A DNA stretch of 64,000 nucleotides from an uncultured Oscillospiraceae bacterium (GTDB lineage: Bacteria; Bacillota; Clostridia; Oscillospirales; Oscillospiraceae): contig CAJUPU010000001.1 of assembly GCA_910588495.1 (NCBI GenBank), positions 62,001 to 126,000 on the forward strand, written 5' to 3'. The notes under the pieces are model-generated. The model saw nothing but the letters and a program-made list of their open reading frames with translations. It searched no databases and was not told the origin of the DNA. How positions within the stretch are numbered: the stretch's first letter is position 1; each line of letters opens with the position of its first letter. Positions 60,751 to 64,000 of this stretch are shown piece by piece. The position numbers were made by a program, and so were the translations under genes.

Positions 60751-62568
60751 TCATCCCAGCCCCAGCAGACGGGCCGCCGTGGCTACGGTCAGGCACAGCC
60801 CCAGCCCCAGCGCCGTGGGCAGGGCCACCGCCAGCGCCGTCCACCCCACGCTGCCCGTCTCCTTGTAGATGGTCAGGCAGGTGGTGGAGCAGGGCCAGTG
60901 GAACAGGGAGAACAGCATGGTGCACACCGCCGTCACCCAGGTCCAGCCCTGCTGGACCAGCAGCTGGCCCAGGGCGGCCAGATCGCCGAACTCCACCAGG
61001 CTCCCGGACGCTAAGTACGCCATGAGCATCACCGGCAGGACGATCTCATTGGCGGGCCAGCCCAGGAGGAAGGCCATGAGGATCGCCCCGTCCAGCCCGA
61101 ACAGCCGGGCGAAGGGGTCCAAAGCCCCGGTGCAGTGGGCCAGAAGGGACGCCTCCCCCACCGTGACATTGGCCATGAGCCAGATCGCCGCCCCGGCGGG
61201 GGCCGCCACCGCCACCGCCCGGCCCAGCACGAACAGGGTCCGGTCCAGCACCGAGCGGACGATCACCTCCCCCACCCGGGGCTTGCGGAAGGGGGGCAGC
61301 TCCAGGGCAAAGGAGGAGGGCATCCCCTTCAAGACCGTGGCGGACAAAAGCCGGGAGCAGGCCAGCGTCCCCGCCACCCCCAGCACCAGGGTGCCCAGCA
61401 GCAGCGCCGCCCCCTCCAGGGAGGCCAGCAGGCCCGTCCGGCCCCCCACGAAGAAGATGGCGATCAGGGCGATGAGGGTGGGGAACTTGCCGTTGCAGGG
61501 CACCAGGGAGGAGGTCAGGATGGCGATGAGCCGCTCCCGGGGGCTGTCGATGATGCGGCACCCGGTGACGCCGCAGGCATTGCAGCCCAGGGACATGCAC
61601 ATGGTGAGGCACTGCTTCCCGCAGGTCCGGCACTTCTGGAAGGCGTGGTCCATGACGAAGGCCACCCGGGGCAGATAGCCCAGGTCCTCCAGCAGGGTGA
61701 ACAGGGGGAAGAAGATGGCCATGGGGGGCAGCATCACCGCCACCACCCAGGCGGTGACCCGGTACACCCCGTCCAGCAGCACCCCCCGCAGCCAGGCCGG
61801 CGCGGGGGCCAGCCAGCCCTCCAATGCCGTCCCGACTCGGGCGAACAGGGCGGTGAGCAGGGCGGACGGCCCGTTGGCTCCCGCCACCGTCAGCCACACC
61901 ACCAGCCCGAACAGCAGCAGCATCAGGGGGATCCCGGTGCTTTTGGAGGTCAGCAGCCGGTCCAGCCGCTGCTGGCGGCGCAGGCGGCCCGCCTCCCTGC
62001 TGCGCACCACCTGGGCGGCGTAGCGCTCCGCCAACGTGACCCGCTCCTGAGGCTCCCGCCGGGGGGCGGCGGGGGCGTCCGCCGCCACCAGCCGGGCGAT
62101 GGCCGCTTTCAGCTCCTCCAGGCCGTCCTGGCGGGCCCCGGCGGTGCCCACCACGGGCACCCCCAGCCGCTGGGACAGGGCGGGCAGGTCCACCTCCACC
62201 CCCAGCCGCGCCGCCTCGTCCAGCAGGTTGACGCACACCAGCACGTTGCCTGTCAGCTCCAGCACCTGGAGCACCAAAATGAGGTTGCGCTCCAGGCAGG
62301 TGGCGTCGCACACCACCACCACCCCGTCCGCCTGGCCGCTTTGGATGTAGTCCCTCGCCACCGCCTCCTCCTGGGAGTGGGCCGCCAGAGAGTAGGTGCC
62401 GGGCAGGTCCACCAGCTGGTACTCCCGCCCCTCTAATGTGTACTCCCCCCGGGCGGTGGCCACGGTCTTACCAGCCCAGTTCCCTGTATGCTGTCTGAGC
62501 CCAGTCAACGCGTTGAACAGGGTGGACTTGCCCACGTTGGGGTTGCCCGCCAGGGCCACCCGGATCAT
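60751..62568 (-). CDS. feoB: Ferrous iron transporter FeoB
   Basis: 605 residues from the ATG that overlaps the feoA stop (ATGA). G domain: GNPNVGKSTLFNALTG, TVATARGEY, DLPGTYSL, NLLDEA. Two Gate-type membrane halves follow. The middle has seven Cys in 25 residues around KCRTCGKQC and SLGCNACGVTGCRII, a Cys-rich version of the usual GCNVP pore motif. The N-terminal helical part is short, so the protein is smaller than E. coli FeoB (773). Takes up Fe(II). Confidence 0.94.
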   Translation of the reverse strand: MIRVALAGNPNVGKSTLFNALTGLRQHTGNWAGKTVATARGEYTLEGREYQLVDLPGTYSLAAHSQEEAVARDYIQSGQADGVVVVCDATCLERNLILVLQVLELTGNVLVCVNLLDEAARLGVEVDLPALSQRLGVPVVGTAGARQDGLEELKAAIARLVAADAPAAPRREPQERVTLAERYAAQVVRSREAGRLRRQQRLDRLLTSKSTGIPLMLLLFGLVVWLTVAGANGPSALLTALFARVGTALEGWLAPAPAWLRGVLLDGVYRVTAWVVAVMLPPMAIFFPLFTLLEDLGYLPRVAFVMDHAFQKCRTCGKQCLTMCMSLGCNACGVTGCRIIDSPRERLIAILTSSLVPCNGKFPTLIALIAIFFVGGRTGLLASLEGAALLLGTLVLGVAGTLACSRLLSATVLKGMPSSFALELPPFRKPRVGEVIVRSVLDRTLFVLGRAVAVAAPAGAAIWLMANVTVGEASLLAHCTGALDPFARLFGLDGAILMAFLLGWPANEIVLPVMLMAYLASGSLVEFGDLAALGQLLVQQGWTWVTAVCTMLFSLFHWPCSTTCLTIYKETGSVGWTALAVALPTALGLGLCLTVATAARLLGLG

Positions 62569-62834
62569 GTGGCCACCGCTCCGGCGGGGACGGGCTGAGC
62601 CTGCCGCTCCAGGGCCACCCCGTCGGCGTCCGCCCGGCGCAGGGCAATCAGCGCCCCCCGGATCAGGTAGGCGCAGGGGTCCCCGGCGGGACTGCGCAGC
62701 ACGCAGGTCACCCGGGTGCCCCGCACCAGCCCCAGGTCGGTGAGCCGCCGGTCCATGGCGGGCCCCGCGTTCACCTCGGTCACATAGGCGCTCTCCCCCT
62801 CCCGGAGAGCGGATAAACACAACGCTTCATACAT
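62565..62834 (-). CDS. feoA: FeoA, small SH3-like iron transport protein
   Basis: 89 residues from the ATG at 62834, AGGAG nine bases upstream. FeoA fold: CLSALREGESAYVTEVNAGPAMDRRLTDLGLVRGTRVTCVLRSPAGDPCAYLIRG, the last part being the barrel with the typical Arg-Gly. Partner of FeoB; overlap of four bases ensures coupling. A frame extends to 62882 with TTG but includes the ribosome site. Confidence 0.92.
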   Translation of the reverse strand: MYEALCLSALREGESAYVTEVNAGPAMDRRLTDLGLVRGTRVTCVLRSPAGDPCAYLIRGALIALRRADADGVALERQAQPVPAGAVAT

Positions 62835-62864
62835 AACAGATAGCTCCTTTCCCGCGCGGGCCTC

Positions 62865-62883
62865 CTTGCGGACGGTCCGCAAG
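62865..62883. promoter_or_regulatory. Palindrome before feoAB
   Basis: CTTGCGGAC-g-GTCCGCAAG, perfect 9-bp arms, 31 bases before the feoA start. It could be an operator; it is too GC-rich for a Fur box. No standard promoter could be identified for feoAB. Confidence 0.5.
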
Positions 62884-62922
62884 CTATCCTATGGCGGGAA
62901 GGGGCCGGATGTGAAGAGGGCT

Positions 62923-62953
62923 GAGGACCCCCCGCCAAAGGCGGGGGGTCCTC
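62923..62953 (-). terminator. Hairpin after the rhomboid-like gene
   Basis: Perfect 14-bp stem GAGGACCCCCCGCC (62923-62936) with GGCGGGGGGTCCTC (62940-62953), directly after the stop. No U-run, so it is a strong hairpin and uncertain terminator. Confidence 0.6.
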
Positions 62954-62954
62954 G

Positions 62955-63797
62955 TCAATCGTTCCGGATGTGGATGTGGTTGTTGATGTGGCCGGCGCAG
63001 TAGCAGTAGTACCCGTCGCACTTGGAGCAGTAGCGGAACTCCATATTGGGATCGTCCTGGTCGGTGATGCCGCACACCGCGCACTTGTGGAGCCAGCCCC
63101 CCGTCTCTTTGGCCTTTTTCTGGGCCTGGCGCTGGGCCTTCTTGAAGTTGATGACCTGGGGGTCCGCCCGGCGGCGGACGAAGCCCAGCTTCATGGACCA
63201 GAAGGGCCAGGTGAAGATGAAGTAGTTGATGAAGCTGGGCAGGGCCAGCAGGACCACATAGGGGCCGCTCTCCAGCCCCTGCAAGAGGATGAGGGCCACG
63301 TCCAGCAGGGCCAGCCACTTCATCTTGATGGGCAGGACGAACATGAACAGCACCTGCATCTCGCTGTACATGGTGGCGATCACCAGGAAGAAGGACAGGT
63401 GGATGTAATAGATGTCGGCCAGCCCCAAGATCATGCCGCCCAGGATGGACCACAGCACCCCGCACAGGTAGAACAGGGTGAATTTGGCGCTGCCCCACTC
63501 CCGCTCCAGCATCTGGCCCGTCCAGTAGATCACATAGCACCCCAGCAGCAGATAGAAGGGGTTGGTGGTGGTGGGCACGAATATGAAGGTGACCAGCCGC
63601 CACACCTCGCCGTGGAGGATGGCCATCCGGCTGAACACCAGCAGGACGGGCAGTGAACGCAGCGGGGGCAGCCGGCTGAGTATGCCCACGACGGCCTGTC
63701 CGATGGCGATGTACAGCGCCAGATTGGGGACGCCGAACCGGGGGTGCTTGGCGCAGAAACGGTCGATGAGGCCGTAATGGTCGTTGCGGTATATCAT
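62955..63797 (-). CDS. Rhomboid-like membrane protein with zinc-ribbon tail
   Basis: 280 residues from the ATG at 63797, AAGGAG eight bases upstream. About six membrane segments in rhomboid order (WRLVTFIFVP, then YWTGQMLEREWGSAKFTLFYLCG). The catalytic G-x-S-G and the His of active rhomboids are not seen; the matching stretch reads IHLSFFLVIATMY. So it is probably a pseudoprotease. The cytoplasmic tail has CAVCG at about residue 242 and CSKC with CYC nearby and many His (GHINNHIHIRND), able to bind zinc. Confidence 0.72.
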   Translation of the reverse strand: MIYRNDHYGLIDRFCAKHPRFGVPNLALYIAIGQAVVGILSRLPPLRSLPVLLVFSRMAILHGEVWRLVTFIFVPTTTNPFYLLLGCYVIYWTGQMLEREWGSAKFTLFYLCGVLWSILGGMILGLADIYYIHLSFFLVIATMYSEMQVLFMFVLPIKMKWLALLDVALILLQGLESGPYVVLLALPSFINYFIFTWPFWSMKLGFVRRRADPQVINFKKAQRQAQKKAKETGGWLHKCAVCGITDQDDPNMEFRYCSKCDGYYCYCAGHINNHIHIRND

Positions 63798-63870
63798 GGA
63801 CAAGTCTCCTTTTCGCTCATTGACACCATTCTACCCCAACCGGGCTGGAAAATAATCAATAAACTGTGAA

Positions 63871-64000
63871 TCATTTGGCGTACAGCGCCACGATGTTGAC
63901 CAAAATATCCACCACGGCGTCCATCTCCTCCACACAGGCCAGCTCCTGGGGGCCGTGGAAGTTGTAGCCGCCGGTGCCCAGGTTGGGACAGGGCAGGCCC
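63871..64000 (-). CDS. pepT: Tripeptide aminopeptidase PepT, C-terminal end
   Basis: The last 42 codons and stop; the rest lies beyond base 64000. The peptide GLPCPNLGTGGYNFHGPQELACVEEMD matches the end of M20-family peptidase T, including the metal-binding His in FHG, and the closing helix VVDILVNIVALYA. PepT removes the N-terminal residue of tripeptides. The gap 63798-63870 is AT-rich and may hold the promoter of the rhomboid-like gene. Confidence 0.85.
   Translation of the reverse strand, partial: GLPCPNLGTGGYNFHGPQELACVEEMDAVVDILVNIVALYAK

Noticed and set aside
62565..62882. 105-residue FeoA starting at the TTG at 62882
   Set aside because: The extension reads through a palindrome and the ribosome site of the ATG at 62834 and does not add family sequence.

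Overview
This is a GC-rich chromosomal segment from an endospore-forming Firmicute, most likely of the Oscillospiraceae (relatives of Flavonifractor, Pseudoflavonifractor and Intestinimonas). The evidence is the division/cell-wall cluster with an SpoVD-type PBP, the sporulation genes yqfC and yqfD, an S-box riboswitch before metK, HPr with Ser46, dgt-dnaG-rpoD, phoH-ybeY-era-yqzL-recO, and strong AGGAGG ribosome sites throughout. The genus is inferred from overall character, not from a marker gene. No rRNA, tRNA, CRISPR array, insertion sequence or prophage is visible.

Bases 1-5500: two ECF sigma modules face each other across a shared terminator. One is a sigma factor with a DUF4367-type membrane protein. 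The other is a sigma factor translationally coupled to a membrane-anchored serpin, preceded by a 161-bp palindrome. An AEC transporter follows.

Bases 5500-14900: a complete autoinducer-2 uptake and breakdown locus. lsrACDBF runs leftward and lsrR-lsrK-cupin runs rightward from a shared control region with two sigma-A promoters. The cupin sits where LsrG would be expected.

Bases 15000-22000: an EutH-type ethanolamine transporter; a TetR-ABC-permease operon with a palindromic operator on its promoter; guaB, gluQ and a SPL-type radical SAM gene.

Bases 21900-34300: the dcw cluster, all leftward: mraZ-rsmH-ftsL-spoVD-(small Mur-ligase-like gene)-mraY-ftsW-murG-murA-ftsQ-ftsZ. murD, murE, murF, murC, murB and ftsA are absent from the window. 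mraZ has its own promoter and MraZ-box repeats; ftsZ has its own promoter.

Bases 34300-49100: leftward housekeeping genes (a coiled-coil gene, coaD, rsmD, uvrC, ptsH, mutS2, a membrane glycosyltransferase, recO, yqzL, era, an acyltransferase, ybeY, phoH, yqfD, yqfC). A divergent pair, an XRE regulator and an orphan 60-residue protein, is inserted between ybeY and phoH with its own consensus promoter and repeat operator.

Bases 49100-64000: an RluA-family gene, rpoD-dnaG-yigZ-dgt, a Pit phosphate transporter, a MATE exporter, a SAM-I riboswitch with metK, an O-antigen-ligase-like membrane protein, feoAB, a rhomboid-like membrane protein with a zinc-ribbon-like tail, and the 3' end of pepT.

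The strongest candidates for novelty are the sigma/serpin module, the Lsr locus with a cupin and a variant LsrB site, the shrunken Mur-ligase-like gene, and the XRE/60-residue pair.
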